From positions 434,001 to 498,000 of the forward strand of contig CAVVRP010000012.1 in NCBI GenBank assembly GCA_963750715.1: a DNA stretch of 64,000 bases. The letters are read 5' to 3'. Shown piece by piece: positions 27,959 to 40,904 of the stretch. The notes under the pieces are model-generated. The model was given only the letters and a program-made list of their open reading frames with translations, was not told where the DNA came from and did not search any database. Within the stretch, counting starts at the first letter, position 1. Each line of letters starts with the position of its first letter. The stretch is from JAGVSR01 sp963750715. GTDB lineage: Bacteria > Pseudomonadota > Alphaproteobacteria > Rhizobiales > Hyphomicrobiaceae. The position numbers and the translations under genes are program-made.

Positions 27959-29623
27959 CTACTTCCTCTCGAACCGCTTGAATTTGATGCGGTGGGGTTC
28001 GACGGCGGCATCGCCCAGCCGGCGCTTCTTGTCTTCCTCGTAGGCCTCGAAGTTGCCCTCGAACCACTCGACGTGGCTGTCGCCTTCGAACGCGAGAATG
28101 TGGGTGGCGAGACGATCGAGGAAAAAACGATCGTGCGAGATAACCACGGCGCAGCCGGGGAAATCTTCAAGGGCCGCTTCCAGCGCGCCGAGCGTCTCGG
28201 TATCGAGATCGTTGGTAGGCTCGTCGAGGAGCAGCAGGTTGCCGCCCTCCTTCAGCATCTTGGCAAGGTGGACGCGGTTGCGCTCACCACCCGACAGCAA
28301 ACCGACCTTTCTTTGCTGATCTGGCCCCTTGAAATTGAACCAGCCGCAGTAGGCACGGCTCGGCATCTCGCGCTTGTCGCCGAATTTCATGATGTCGAGA
28401 CCGCCGGAGATCTCCTCCCACACCGTCTTCTTGTCGTCGAGGTGATCGCGGCTCTGGTCGACGTAAGCGAGCTTGACCGTCTCTCCGAGGCGGATCGATC
28501 CGCCATCCGGCTTTTCCTTTCCGGTGATCATCTTGAACAGCGTCGTCTTGCCGGCGCCGTTGGGACCGATGACGCCGACGATGCCGCCCGGCGGCAACTT
28601 GAATGTTAGGTTGTCGATCAGCAGGCGGTCGCCGAAGGCCTTCGACAGGCCGTCGACCTCGACGACGAGATCGCCCAGACGCGGGCCCGGCGCGATCTGG
28701 AAAGAGGCTTTGCCCACTTCCTCGCGGCCGGATTGCTCCACCATTTCTTGATAACGACGAAGGCGATCCTTGCCCTTGGACTGACGCGCCTTGGGCGAAG
28801 CGCGGATCCATTCTAATTCGCGCGACAGCGCCTTCTGCCGGCCCTCTTCCGCCGCCTTCTCTGCTTCCTGGCGCTTTGCCTTCTGTTCCAGCCAGCTCGA
28901 ATAGTTACCCTTCCACGGCACGCCCTGCCCGCGATCGAGTTCAAGCGTCCAGTCGGTGAGGTTGTCGAGGAAGTAGCGGTCATGCGTCACAAGGATGATG
29001 CAGCCGGAATATTCCTTGAGGAAGCGCTCAAGCCACGCGACCGACTCCGCGTCGAGATGGTTGGTCGGCTCGTCCAGCAGCAAAATGTCGGGCTTGGACA
29101 GCAGCAGTCGCGTCAGTGCGACGCGGCGCTTCTCTCCGCCAGATAGCTTGGCGACGTCGGCGTCGCCCGGCGGGCAGCGCAACGCGTCGAGCGCTTGCTC
29201 CACCTGCGCGTCGAGATCCCAAAGGTTCTGCGCGTCAATTTGATCCTGCAGTGCCGTCATCTCGTCGGCGGTCTCGTCCAAGTAGTTCGACGCGATCTCG
29301 TTATAGCGAACGAGGATGGCCTTCTTCTCCGCGACGCCTTCCATGGCGTTGCCGAGCACGTCTTTCGTCGGATCGAGTTCGGGCTCCTGCGGCAGGTAGC
29401 CGACCTTGACGCCATCCGCCGGGCGCGCCTCGCCGATGAAATCATCGACCGTGCCCGACATGATCTTCAGCAACGTCGACTTGCCCGCGCCGTTCAAGCC
29501 GACCACGCCGATCTTGGCGCCGGGCAGGAACGACAGGGAAATGTCCTTCAGAACCTGCTTGCCCCCCGGATAGGTCTTGGAGAGCTTATGCATGTAGTAG
29601 ACATACTGGTGGGCTGCAGCCAT
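27959..29623 (-). CDS. ettA: Energy-dependent translational throttle protein EttA (ABC-F)
   Basis: A 554-residue cytoplasmic ABC-F ATPase with two nucleotide-binding domains and no membrane part. The E. coli homologue binds the ribosomal E site and gates entry into elongation according to ATP/ADP ratio. Domain 1 has GLNGAGKST and LSGGEKRRVALTRLL; domain 2 has GPNGAGKTT and LSGGERNRVHLAKML. The interdomain arm (about residues 240-310) is rich in Lys, Gln and Glu. The N-terminus MAAAHQYVYYMHKLSKTYPGG is the EttA type. No operon partner; both neighbours are on the same strand but well spaced. Confidence 0.95.
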   Translation of the reverse strand: MAAAHQYVYYMHKLSKTYPGGKQVLKDISLSFLPGAKIGVVGLNGAGKSTLLKIMSGTVDDFIGEARPADGVKVGYLPQEPELDPTKDVLGNAMEGVAEKKAILVRYNEIASNYLDETADEMTALQDQIDAQNLWDLDAQVEQALDALRCPPGDADVAKLSGGEKRRVALTRLLLSKPDILLLDEPTNHLDAESVAWLERFLKEYSGCIILVTHDRYFLDNLTDWTLELDRGQGVPWKGNYSSWLEQKAKRQEAEKAAEEGRQKALSRELEWIRASPKARQSKGKDRLRRYQEMVEQSGREEVGKASFQIAPGPRLGDLVVEVDGLSKAFGDRLLIDNLTFKLPPGGIVGVIGPNGAGKTTLFKMITGKEKPDGGSIRLGETVKLAYVDQSRDHLDDKKTVWEEISGGLDIMKFGDKREMPSRAYCGWFNFKGPDQQRKVGLLSGGERNRVHLAKMLKEGGNLLLLDEPTNDLDTETLGALEAALEDFPGCAVVISHDRFFLDRLATHILAFEGDSHVEWFEGNFEAYEEDKKRRLGDAAVEPHRIKFKRFERK

Positions 29624-29745
29624 GGCGGCGCCTCGTCCTTTGATGACATGACGGGAATTGGCCGCCTTCTACCGCATTGGCGTGCCACGCTCAATCAGGT
29701 TCCGTGACACTTTGGCCGCCGCCTGGCAGCCGGCGACATGCCTTA

Positions 29746-30465
29746 TCACCACATCGGGTTTCGGTTGCCGGTGAAGAAGAACACGCCGATCCCGATGGTA
29801 AAGACCAGATAGCCCCAAAGCGTGTGCTCCAGCCACACAGTCCAGAACGAGCGCGAGACCTGGTAGCGTCGGGCGAACAAAAGCCCGCTGACGAACGTGC
29901 CGCCGACCGCGATCCAATTGCGGAACAGGATGTGCGAGATTGCGAAGGCGGTGGCGTTCACAAGGATCATCAGCCAGACACGCCGCCCAAACAGCGGCCC
30001 GTAGCGATGGAAGAAGAAGGTGCGGAACACGAACTCTTGCGCCAAAACCGAAGTGAACGGGTAGAGCATCAGGATCTTCAACCACGTGTCGGGGCGCTGC
30101 AGAGGCAGCGCGAGGTAGCGTTCCGGCATGTATGCGTGGACCGCCCACGCGACGGCCGACGCGCCGACGGCGAACATCACCAGAATACTGGCGATGCTGC
30201 GCCAGGTAATCCCGACGCTCAGTTCCCGCCGAACGCTGAACGTGCGGTCATACAGCAGGAACGCCGTTATCGCAATCAACACTGGGGGAAGCGCCAGGAA
30301 CAGAGGCACCCGATGCTCGAACACCGCATAGCGCATCACCAGCGGTGCGCCGATGAACGCGATCAGCATTTCGGCGACTAGCCAGGCGCGGCGCGGTGCG
30401 CTCGGCGAGGCTATATCAGGCCCTCGCGGCAACGTTCCGCCCGCCGCGATCTCAGCCTTCTGCAT
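29746..30465 (-). CDS. CPBP-family intramembrane protease
   Basis: A 239-residue membrane protein with about seven hydrophobic segments. The conserved motifs are AQEFVFRTFFFHRY (motif 1) and NATAFAISHILFRN (motif 2, with histidine and asparagine). In the Rce1/CPBP family motif 1 is usually EExxxR; here the first Glu is Gln. This variant is, I believe, seen in one bacterial subgroup, but it may affect catalysis. Members process proteins or act in immunity to bacteriocins; no substrate gene is adjacent. Confidence 0.75.
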   Translation of the reverse strand: MQKAEIAAGGTLPRGPDIASPSAPRRAWLVAEMLIAFIGAPLVMRYAVFEHRVPLFLALPPVLIAITAFLLYDRTFSVRRELSVGITWRSIASILVMFAVGASAVAWAVHAYMPERYLALPLQRPDTWLKILMLYPFTSVLAQEFVFRTFFFHRYGPLFGRRVWLMILVNATAFAISHILFRNWIAVGGTFVSGLLFARRYQVSRSFWTVWLEHTLWGYLVFTIGIGVFFFTGNRNPMW

Positions 30466-30496
30466 CGAAAGAAACCCCTACAGCCGAACGGCCGTA

Positions 30497-31117
30497 TCAG
30501 GCTGCGGTAAGCTTCTTCAGGGCTGCGGAGACAGAGTGGCGGACCTTATGCCAACCCTTGGAGCCTTCGCTCGTCATCCAGTTCATCTGCAGCGAGCGGC
30601 GCGGGCCCTCGAATGGGTGATGCCCGTGCCAGGAGTTTTCCGAGCGCTTGAACACAAGCAGCGTACCATTGTCGGGCGGCACCTCGGCGACATAGTCGTC
30701 GACGTCGTGGCCGTTCTTCAGGATGCGCAGGCGGCCGCCCGGCCGCTGCCAGTTCTCGTTCAGATAAACGAGGACCGTGATGATCTTGTCCTTGCTGTCG
30801 GTGTGGATCTGGCCGTCCTTTGCGCGCGTGTAGCCGCGCAGCGAATACATTTTCGGCCGGCCGTCGAGCTCGACGGAGAATTTCTCCGCGACCGCCTTCT
30901 CGAATTCGGGGCCGTCCAACTCGTCGATGACCTCCTTGATGGCCATGTTGGCTTCGAGGCTTTCGATCGGATACGAGCCGCCCTTGTCGATCTTGGGATA
31001 CGTGGCGTTGATGCGCGCCACCGTCCCGGGCGAGAGGAACCCGGGCACAAGCGTGTACATGTACGGGTCCGTCTCGAGGTTGGCGGCGCGGAGTTTTTCG
31101 AGGTTGAGAAGAGCCAT
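30497..31117 (-). CDS. 2-oxoglutarate/Fe(II)-dependent oxygenase
   Basis: A 206-residue double-stranded beta-helix protein. The iron triad is readable: H105 and D107 in IHTDSKD, and a distal His in SWHGHHP (about 164-167), with R173 or R174 as 2-oxoglutarate ligand in EGPRRSLQMNW. The family hydroxylates proteins or small molecules. It ends next to the mitochondrial-fission ELM1-type gene; start codons of this gene and stop of ELM1 are 4 bp apart, so the two are likely cotranscribed (ELM1 first). Confidence 0.82.
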   Translation of the reverse strand: MALLNLEKLRAANLETDPYMYTLVPGFLSPGTVARINATYPKIDKGGSYPIESLEANMAIKEVIDELDGPEFEKAVAEKFSVELDGRPKMYSLRGYTRAKDGQIHTDSKDKIITVLVYLNENWQRPGGRLRILKNGHDVDDYVAEVPPDNGTLLVFKRSENSWHGHHPFEGPRRSLQMNWMTSEGSKGWHKVRHSVSAALKKLTAA

Positions 31118-31121
31118 GGTA

Positions 31122-32208
31122 TCAATCGTTCCCTTGTCCGTTGGAAGGCCGGGTGTGCCGATCGCCCGTGCCGTGCTGCGTCATGCCGGATAACATCGCC
31201 GACCGTCGCAGCCAGCGCCGCTCGATTTCCATGGCGATAATAGCCGCCGAATCCAGCGGAGTGTAGTCCCAGGATGGCAGCTCCGTCAGGCGTTCAGGCA
31301 GAGGCCGCGTCGCGCCATATTCCGCCAATCTCTTGTGAAACCTCCGAAATTTGTCCGAGCCGGCGGATGGCTCGAAGACGTAGACGGGCTTGCCGGTGGC
31401 GCAGCATTCCCCAGTCATGTTGACGCTGTCGGCGGTCACGATGAGCGCATCGGCATGGGCCAGGAACTGGGAATAGGGATTTTCTCCCGTTTCATCCCAC
31501 AGGATGCGCGGACGGCCGCGTGTCGCGACCTCAGCCGCCTGGACCAGCCTGCGATGTGTGCGGCGCGACGGCGTGATCATGAAGTTGGCGCCGAGTTTCC
31601 CCAGCGACGAGAGGGCGGCGGCAAGGCGGTCGTCGTCGGCATCGGTGAACTTGTAAACGCCGTTCTTGCCGCCGAGCACCACGGTGATGCGCGGATGCGG
31701 CAAAGCTGCGATCTCGGGCGACATGGCGGCGCGCAGGGTCGCGAGTCGTGCTGCCGTGAAGCTGTGCGGCGCTGTCGGCGTCGTCAGCACGTTGACGCCG
31801 CGCAGGCGATCGTGCTCGGGAACCCAGACGAGATCGGCCGTGTTGCTGCCGGTCTTGGGATCCTGAAGGACCACCGTGAACACCGCCGCGCCGGCCTTGC
31901 GCTTCAGGGCACGGATGTACGGTATACTCGCCCGGCCGGTGGCGATTGCAACGCGGGGCCAGGGCGGTCCGAACCGGCTCCCCTCGCCGCCGAACCGTTC
32001 GCGGGCGCTCACCCCTCCCCACGGTGCAGTATACTTGTAAAGGCCCGACAGTTCGAACTCGCTTCATCTCGTAGTCGAGGCCCAGTGCGTCGGCGACACC
32101 GCGTGCCTGCACGTCCATGCCGGCCTTGCCGTCGGTGATGATCCAGCCCTTCGCGCCGGCAAGCGGCCGAATTGCGGGGGCGGCACCTTTGCTGCTATCT
32201 GCTGACAT
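31122..32208 (-). pseudogene. Mitochondrial-fission ELM1-family protein with one frameshift
   Basis: Bacterial ELM1-family proteins (PF06258) look like nucleotide-sugar glycosyltransferases, and their role is unclear. The start at 32208 gives MSADSSKGAAPAIRPL, then GWIITDGKAGMDVQARGVAD. Near 32050 the frame shifts: removing one base gives GLYKYTAPWGGVSARERFGG, which joins the long frame ending at 31122. That frame contains VVLGGKNGVYKFTDAD, RILWDETGENPYSQFLAHAD and GECCATGKPVYVFEP, all typical of the family. The repaired protein would be about 361 residues. The rest is well conserved, so sequencing error remains possible. Confidence 0.78.
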
Positions 32209-32292
32209 TCCGGGTTTGTGTGACTTTCGCTTGAGTCTGTCCACCGGCAACACAGCCGCACCCGCCACGCGCTTCAGGAAACGAGGGTCGAA

Positions 32293-33324
32293 ATGTCCAA
32301 GATGAAAGCCTATGTCATTGATCCTTCGAATGGCGAAGGGCAACTGGCCCTCGTCGATAAGCCGATTCCGGTGGCAGGTCACGGCATGGCGCTGGTGCGC
32401 GTTCGCGCGTCGTCGCTGAACTACCGCGACCATCTGGTGCGGAGCGGCGGCTATGGCTCGCCTGTCGGGCTGGCGGGCACGATACCCCTGTCAGATGGCG
32501 CTGGAGAGGTAGTCGCGGTCGGGCCCGATGTCGAGCGCATCAAAATCGGCGACCGGGTTGCCGCCAACTTCTTCCCGGCCTGGGTCCATGGCACCGCCAC
32601 GGCCGACCAATTGCGGCTCGGACTTGGCGCACCCGGCTGCGACGGCATGCTGGCTGAATATGTAGCGCTGCCCGCGAAGTGCCTCGTCCATATCCCAGCT
32701 GCCCTGTCGTTCGAGGAGGCGGCCACGCTTCCCTGCGCCGCACTGACGGCATGGTTCGCCCTGTTCGAAACCTTCAAACTTCACCCCGGCATGACGGTCC
32801 TGGTTCAGGGCACGGGCGGCGTGTCGATCTTCGCGCTGCAGTTCGCAAAGTCCAGCGGCGCCCGCGTGATCCTCACTTCGTCGTCCAACGAAAAGCTCGA
32901 AAAGGCCAAAGCGCTCGGCGCCGACCACACCATCAACTACACCGAGACGCCTGCGTGGGACGCAGCCGTTCGAGACCTGACCTGCAACGAAGGCGTCGAC
33001 CTCGTTATCGAAGTCGGCGGCACGGGAACTCTGGAGAAATCCATCGCCTCAACCAAGACCGGCGGCGGTATCGCGGTGATCGGCGTACTGTCGGGCATCG
33101 GCGCGCGACTAAACATCATACCGGTACTCTGGAAGCAGATCCGCCTGCACGGGGTCTACGTTGGGTCGCGTGTCATGTTCGAGCGTATGAACGCGGGCAT
33201 CGCCCAGACCGGCCTGAAGCCCGTCATAGATCAGCTGTTCCCGTTTGAAGAGGCTCGCGCCGCCTACGCGCACCAGTCGAGCCAGAAGCACTTCGGCAAG
33301 ATCGTCATCCGCCATCCGTCCTGA
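32293..33324 (+). CDS. Zinc-independent-looking MDR-family NAD(P)-dependent oxidoreductase
   Basis: A 343-residue medium-chain dehydrogenase/reductase. The GroES-like N-terminal domain has SSLNYRDHLVRSGGYG, GAGEVVAVGPDV and FPAWVHGTATADQLR. The Rossmann part carries VLVQGTGGVSIFALQFAK. The Cys/His zinc set of true alcohol dehydrogenases is incomplete (Asn-Tyr-Arg replaces the catalytic Cys region), which points to a quinone-reductase-like or related reductase. Substrate unknown. It is divergent from ELM1 and may share its promoter region. Confidence 0.85.
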   Translation: MSKMKAYVIDPSNGEGQLALVDKPIPVAGHGMALVRVRASSLNYRDHLVRSGGYGSPVGLAGTIPLSDGAGEVVAVGPDVERIKIGDRVAANFFPAWVHGTATADQLRLGLGAPGCDGMLAEYVALPAKCLVHIPAALSFEEAATLPCAALTAWFALFETFKLHPGMTVLVQGTGGVSIFALQFAKSSGARVILTSSSNEKLEKAKALGADHTINYTETPAWDAAVRDLTCNEGVDLVIEVGGTGTLEKSIASTKTGGGIAVIGVLSGIGARLNIIPVLWKQIRLHGVYVGSRVMFERMNAGIAQTGLKPVIDQLFPFEEARAAYAHQSSQKHFGKIVIRHPS

Positions 33325-33434
33325 TAGTGGGAGGGCGGCAATGAATTAAATCATCGCGCCGCCGGTTCTGGCATAAACTCGGCGGCGGACGACGGCATCC
33401 CGCCGCTGAAACAAACCCCGAGGATGCCGCAATC

Positions 33435-33923
33435 ATGGCTCACCGGCTCGACCTCACAGACTTGCAAATCCTGAAGGAGTTGATGGCGGACGGCTCCATG
33501 ACCAACGTGGCGCTTGCCGGCCGCGTCGGCTTGTCGGCCCCCCCCTGTCTCCGCCGCGTCCGCGCCTTGGAAGAGGCGGGCGTCATAACCGGTTACACCG
33601 CGCTCGTCGACGAAAAGGCGATTGGATTCGAGCTGACAGCCTACGCGATGGTCGGATTGCACAAGCAGTCCGAGGCCGACCTGCGCGCATTCGAGAACCT
33701 CGTGCTCGGCTGGCCCGTGGTGCGCGAGGCGTACATGCTGTCAGGAGAGAACGACTATATCCTGCGCTGCGTGGCGAAAGATCTGGGCACATTTCAGGAC
33801 TTCGTATTGAAGGACCTGACGGCTGCGCCGAACGTGGCAAGCATCAAGACGAGTCTTGCTATCCGCCGCGTCAAGCTGGCGCCCGGCGTGCCGATGCCCG
33901 ACCTGAGCGTGGTTGAGCGGTGA
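33435..33923 (+). CDS. Lrp/AsnC-family transcriptional regulator
   Basis: A 162-residue regulator with an N-terminal winged helix-turn-helix (DLQILKELMADGSMTNVALA, then LSAPPCLRRVRALEEAG) and a C-terminal RAM ligand-binding domain (GFELTAYAMVGLHKQ through YMLSGENDYILRCVAKD). These proteins form octamers and sense amino acids or other small metabolites. Target genes are unknown; the neighbouring oxidoreductase ends 110 bp upstream. Confidence 0.92.
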   Translation: MAHRLDLTDLQILKELMADGSMTNVALAGRVGLSAPPCLRRVRALEEAGVITGYTALVDEKAIGFELTAYAMVGLHKQSEADLRAFENLVLGWPVVREAYMLSGENDYILRCVAKDLGTFQDFVLKDLTAAPNVASIKTSLAIRRVKLAPGVPMPDLSVVER

Positions 33924-33957
33924 TCTCACAGGCTTAGGGGCCCCGCGCAACAGCACG

Positions 33958-35190
33958 CTAATGCCCGTCTATCCGCCGCGCCTCGCGCAGCGCTGGGAAC
34001 CGCCACATCCAGATCGCCGTCACGACGAGAGCTCCGACCCCGCCGACGATCACCGCCGGCACCACACCGATCAAGGCGCCCATGGTGCCGGCGCGGAATT
34101 GTCCCAGTTCATTAGACGCGCCAATGAAGGTCATGTTCGCGGCGTTGACCCGGCCGCGTACATCATCGGGCGTGGAAAGCTGGATCAGCGTGGCGCGGAT
34201 ATAGACGCTCAACATATCCGACGCGCCGATGACGATCAGCGCCAGGCCCGCGACCCAGACCTCGTTCGCCATCCCGAAAGCAATCGTCGCGATGCCATAC
34301 ACGGCAACCGCTGCGAACATGATCGAACCGGCATGATCCGTGATCTGCCGCCTGACGAGCAGAAGGCTGACACTGAGTGCGCCCAATCCTGAGGCCGCAC
34401 GCAAAGCCCCCAGACCCGCCGGGCCGACTTCGAGCACATCACGGGCGATTGCCGGCAGCAAGGCCGTAACGCCGCCGAGCAGCACCGCGAACAGGTCGAG
34501 CGACATCGCACCAAGCACGACCGGGTTGCGCCAAATGAAGCGGAACCCTGCGAGCACTCCATCGCGCGAGATCGGCTCGGCCACCGTCTTTTCGCGCGGC
34601 TTGGGTATCATCAGCGCCAGGACCGCGCCGGTCACGAGCATGACCGCGGCGACGGCATAGGCGGCATGCGGCGCCAATCCGTAAAGCAAGCCGCCGACCG
34701 CAGGACCCGAGATCGTCGCGACCTGGAAGGCGGACGAATTAACGGCGATCGCGCGCGGCAGAACTTCGATCGGCACTAGGTTGGCCGGCAGTGACTGCAT
34801 AGACGGTCCCATGAATGCCCGAGCCGTGCCAAACACCAGCAGCAGGGCGAACACGAAGCGAATGTCCGTCGAGCCGGAAACCGTCCACCAGAGCAGCAGC
34901 AGCGCGCAGACGGCCTCAGCCGCCATGCAGGCGGCGATGATGCGGCGGCGGTTGTAGCGATCCGCAACCGAGCCCGTCACCAGCACGAGCGTCAACGCGG
35001 GGAGGAACTGCACCAGACCGACGAGGCCGAGCAGGAAGGGATCTCGCGTCACGTCATAGACCTGCCAGCCGATGGCGACACTGATGACCTGGATCGAGAA
35101 CACGACGATGAAGCGCGACACCCAGTACCGGCGGAAGCCCGGGATGCTGAGTGGCGAGATGTCGAACGGTGCGGGCTCGCTGGCGGTCAC
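33958..35190 (-). CDS. MFS transporter (MFS_3/EntS-like)
   Basis: An inner-membrane transporter with about 12 hydrophobic segments. The probable start is the GTG at 35190 (VTASEPAPFDISPLSIPGFR), as the PGFRRYWVSRFIVVF region is the family N-terminus; an in-frame TTG at 35277 adds 29 uncharacteristic residues. Typical segments are DVTRDPFLLGLVGLVQFLPA, TGSVADRYNRRRI (loop 2-3) and GPSMQSLPANLVP. EntS-like members export siderophores or drugs. No siderophore genes are adjacent. Confidence 0.85.
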   Translation of the reverse strand: MTASEPAPFDISPLSIPGFRRYWVSRFIVVFSIQVISVAIGWQVYDVTRDPFLLGLVGLVQFLPALTLVLVTGSVADRYNRRRIIAACMAAEAVCALLLLWWTVSGSTDIRFVFALLLVFGTARAFMGPSMQSLPANLVPIEVLPRAIAVNSSAFQVATISGPAVGGLLYGLAPHAAYAVAAVMLVTGAVLALMIPKPREKTVAEPISRDGVLAGFRFIWRNPVVLGAMSLDLFAVLLGGVTALLPAIARDVLEVGPAGLGALRAASGLGALSVSLLLVRRQITDHAGSIMFAAVAVYGIATIAFGMANEVWVAGLALIVIGASDMLSVYIRATLIQLSTPDDVRGRVNAANMTFIGASNELGQFRAGTMGALIGVVPAVIVGGVGALVVTAIWMWRFPALREARRIDGH

Positions 35191-35308
35191 GGTCCTGATT
35201 GCCGGGCTGCAAAAAGAGGCATGGCGGGAGTTCGTCGGAGTCCCGCGTGAGGCCAACAATGGCTGAGCTGAAGTCAACCGGCGGCGTGCCGGCCATCGGG
35301 CTGTCGCG

Positions 35309-35788
35309 CTACTTCCACTCGACCTTCATGATGACATAGGAGCGGCTGCCCTTGGGCGTCGATACTTCGGCCGTGTCACCCTTGACCTTGCCGATTAGCG
35401 CGCGCGCAATGGGGCTCGAGATCGAGATCTTGCCGTCTTTCACGCTCGCTTCGATATCGCCGACGATCTTGTATTTGACTTTCTCGTCGGTATCCTCGTC
35501 CGTCAGCGTGACGGTGGCGCCGAACTTGACGGTCTCGCCAGAGAGCTTGGCCGGATCGACGATCTCGGCGCGACTGAATTTGTCCTCGAGTTCGGCAACA
35601 CGCAACTCGTTCAGGCCCTGCGCCTCCTTGGCGGCGTGGTACTCGGCGTTTTCCGACAGATCACCATGAGCGCGCGCTTCCGAGATGGCCTGGATGATGC
35701 GCGGCCGCTCCTCGGCTTTCAGCCGATGAAGCTCAGCTTCGAGTTTCTTGTAGCCTTCGACGGTCATCGGGACCCGTTCCATGGACAT
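35309..35788 (-). CDS. greA: Transcription elongation factor GreA
   Basis: A 159-residue GreA, of normal size. It rescues backtracked RNA polymerase by stimulating transcript cleavage. The coiled-coil has VPMTVEGYKKLEAELHRLK, and the acidic tip DLSENAEYHAAKEAQ supplies the metal-binding residues. The C-terminal FKBP-like domain includes VSTPKGSRSYVIMKVEW. Start is ATG 35788 or 35782 (MERVPMT); longer upstream codons are not conserved. It lies downstream of carB on the same strand, 120 bp away. Confidence 0.95.
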   Translation of the reverse strand: MSMERVPMTVEGYKKLEAELHRLKAEERPRIIQAISEARAHGDLSENAEYHAAKEAQGLNELRVAELEDKFSRAEIVDPAKLSGETVKFGATVTLTDEDTDEKVKYKIVGDIEASVKDGKISISSPIARALIGKVKGDTAEVSTPKGSRSYVIMKVEWK

Positions 35789-35908
35789 CGCTAATGTCTC
35801 CCAGGAGGCCCGGCCGTCAGGCCGGAACCACAAACCCAATTCTTCTCACGTTGGAACCGGCGGACGCCAGGCAACTCTCTCGAAATCGGCCGGGATGAGC
35901 TTTCGGGA

Positions 35909-39262
<3,354 letters not shown>

Positions 39263-39395
39263 GGCGAGCCGGAGTTCTATTGCAGTCCGAACGGATTGGC
39301 TATAGGGGGGCGGAATGGCGGTAGGGGAGTGCCCGATGGTCACTCTACTCCGGCGATATGTCACGGATCGGCGGGGTAGCCCAGTGGCAAATGAA

Positions 39396-39426
39396 GACGG
39401 CCCGCGAGCGGTGGCCGCGAGCCGTC
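39396..39426 (-). terminator. Imperfect hairpin between two minus-strand genes
   Basis: GACGGC at 39396-39401 pairs with GCCGTC at 39421-39426, extended inward by CGCG pairs around a mismatch. It lies 20 bp beyond the stop codon of the exported-protein gene at 39446, followed on the minus strand by TTCATTT. Confidence 0.4.
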
Positions 39427-39445
39427 CACTGTATGATCACACCGC

Positions 39446-40102
39446 TCAGGGCTTAACGTTGGCCGGCGGTTCGATCTTGATGTCCGTGGAATAGGTGTAG
39501 ACCTCCTTGAATATCGGCTTATCCAGGAAATCCTTGCGAGCGAAGATCGTGCGGGCGGGCAGACCGTTGTCGGGGTCGATGTAGACCATGCGGACGGCGT
39601 CGGTCTTCTGGGTGGTGTCTTCCTTCATCTTTGACGGATCTTTGGGGTCCACGACCTTGGGCGGAAGGCCGCGATATGCGCGCAGCTTCTTGCCGTCGAT
39701 GGTTTCCGCACCCATGCACTCGAACTCGCCGACATCCGCACTCGTCTGCTGGGTCGACTTCTGAAAGAACTGGACAAGCTGTTCGGTCTGGGACTGCTCC
39801 AATTGCCTCCACCCCTCGGGCGTGTTCGCCCAGGCCTTGTTCCCAACCAGAATCGTCTCCCGCGGCTTGGGATCAATCAGCAGGGTCACCACCTGTCGCA
39901 TGCGATCGGGCTTCTGGTACTCGACCATGAGCTTGATCGGCCCCTGCTCGCTGATCATGTTCGTCTCCTTGCGGAACGACTTCTGCTCGCTCTGCAGGGA
40001 GATACCCATCACGACCTCCTTCGAGCAGTCCGCCGCGGCGGGTGCGGCCAGGGCCACGACAGCGGCAAGGGTGGCAAGTGACGCAGACACGTGGCGGCGC
40101 AT
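39446..40102 (-). CDS. Exported protein of unknown function (tandem paralogue A)
   Basis: A 218-residue protein from the ATG at 40102 (MRRHVSASLATLAAVVALAA, cleavage near AAADC). The mature part runs DCSKEVVMGISLQSEQ, MVEYQKPDRMRQVVTLL, VGNKAWANTPEGWRQLE, and VRMVYIDPDNGLPARTIFA. The order of a one-strand-after-another beta pattern resembles LolA/LolB-like folds, but I cannot confirm that. The next gene upstream encodes a protein with the same layout (AWANTERGWEEMP, VIYIDGMTGLPAAYV), so the two arose by duplication. Confidence 0.7.
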   Translation of the reverse strand: MRRHVSASLATLAAVVALAAPAAADCSKEVVMGISLQSEQKSFRKETNMISEQGPIKLMVEYQKPDRMRQVVTLLIDPKPRETILVGNKAWANTPEGWRQLEQSQTEQLVQFFQKSTQQTSADVGEFECMGAETIDGKKLRAYRGLPPKVVDPKDPSKMKEDTTQKTDAVRMVYIDPDNGLPARTIFARKDFLDKPIFKEVYTYSTDIKIEPPANVKP

Positions 40103-40156
40103 GAGACGTCTCCAGATCATTCGAATGCGACGGCGGGCCGCCAAGGCCGCGCCGCC

Positions 40157-40792
40157 TTACTTCTTGGCGGCGGCTGCGGCTTCTTCGGCCGCTTCTTTTT
40201 CAACTGGCGCCATGACGACGACATCGGGACCGTATGTATACGTCGCCTTGAAGACGAACTTGTCATCGCTTACCGCCGGCTTCACAACGTAGGCGGCGGG
40301 CAGGCCCGTCATGCCATCGATGTAAATCACCGTGACGACCTCGTTACCTTTTTCATCCTTCGACGGCTTGGTCGCATAACCGGTGTAATCCTTGCCTTCG
40401 TACTTCGCGCCCGAAAGGCAGCTGAAATCCGCTCCAACCTTCGGCGGTTCGGCAAAAGCCTTGCGCTCATCCTCGACCAGCTGCGCCAATTGCGGCGGCA
40501 TTTCTTCCCAGCCGCGTTCGGTATTCGCCCAGGCGTGCACACCGACGCCGATCGTTTCCACCGGCGCGTCTTCGGTCGGCGACACGATCTTGGAATGCAG
40601 CCGGTCCGGTGCCATGAAAACGATGGTCCTTTCGAGCATCCCATTGGGCGTTTCTGACAGGGCCAAGGTCTTGAAGGCCGGCGCCTGGCGCTGCTTCACG
40701 AAAGCCGCATTGATTTCCGAGTTGCACTTTTCATCGGCAAGAACCGACGACGCGGTCATCGCAAGTGCGAGCAGGACAGCAGCAGTACGCAT
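40157..40792 (-). CDS. Exported protein of unknown function (tandem paralogue B)
   Basis: A 211-residue protein with a signal peptide (MRTAAVLLALAMTASSVLA, cleavage before DEKC). Like its downstream neighbour it has a Cys near the mature N-terminus, a DRLHSKIV-type strand, HAWANTERGWEEMPPQLAQL, a second Cys in FSCLSGAKYEGKDY, and a final TYTYGPDVVV strand. The two cysteines probably form a disulfide. The tail is Ala/Glu/Lys-rich. The 54-bp spacing and order suggest it is transcribed before paralogue A. Confidence 0.7.
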   Translation of the reverse strand: MRTAAVLLALAMTASSVLADEKCNSEINAAFVKQRQAPAFKTLALSETPNGMLERTIVFMAPDRLHSKIVSPTEDAPVETIGVGVHAWANTERGWEEMPPQLAQLVEDERKAFAEPPKVGADFSCLSGAKYEGKDYTGYATKPSKDEKGNEVVTVIYIDGMTGLPAAYVVKPAVSDDKFVFKATYTYGPDVVVMAPVEKEAAEEAAAAAKK

Positions 40793-40904
40793 GGACGAGG
40801 AAACCTCCCAATTGAATTTTGCGCTGTTATACGCGGACTTCGTGACGGCGCGACCTTAAATGTCGGAAAGGTTACAGCCTTCGGCCGCCGCCGCACCGGC
40901 CATA

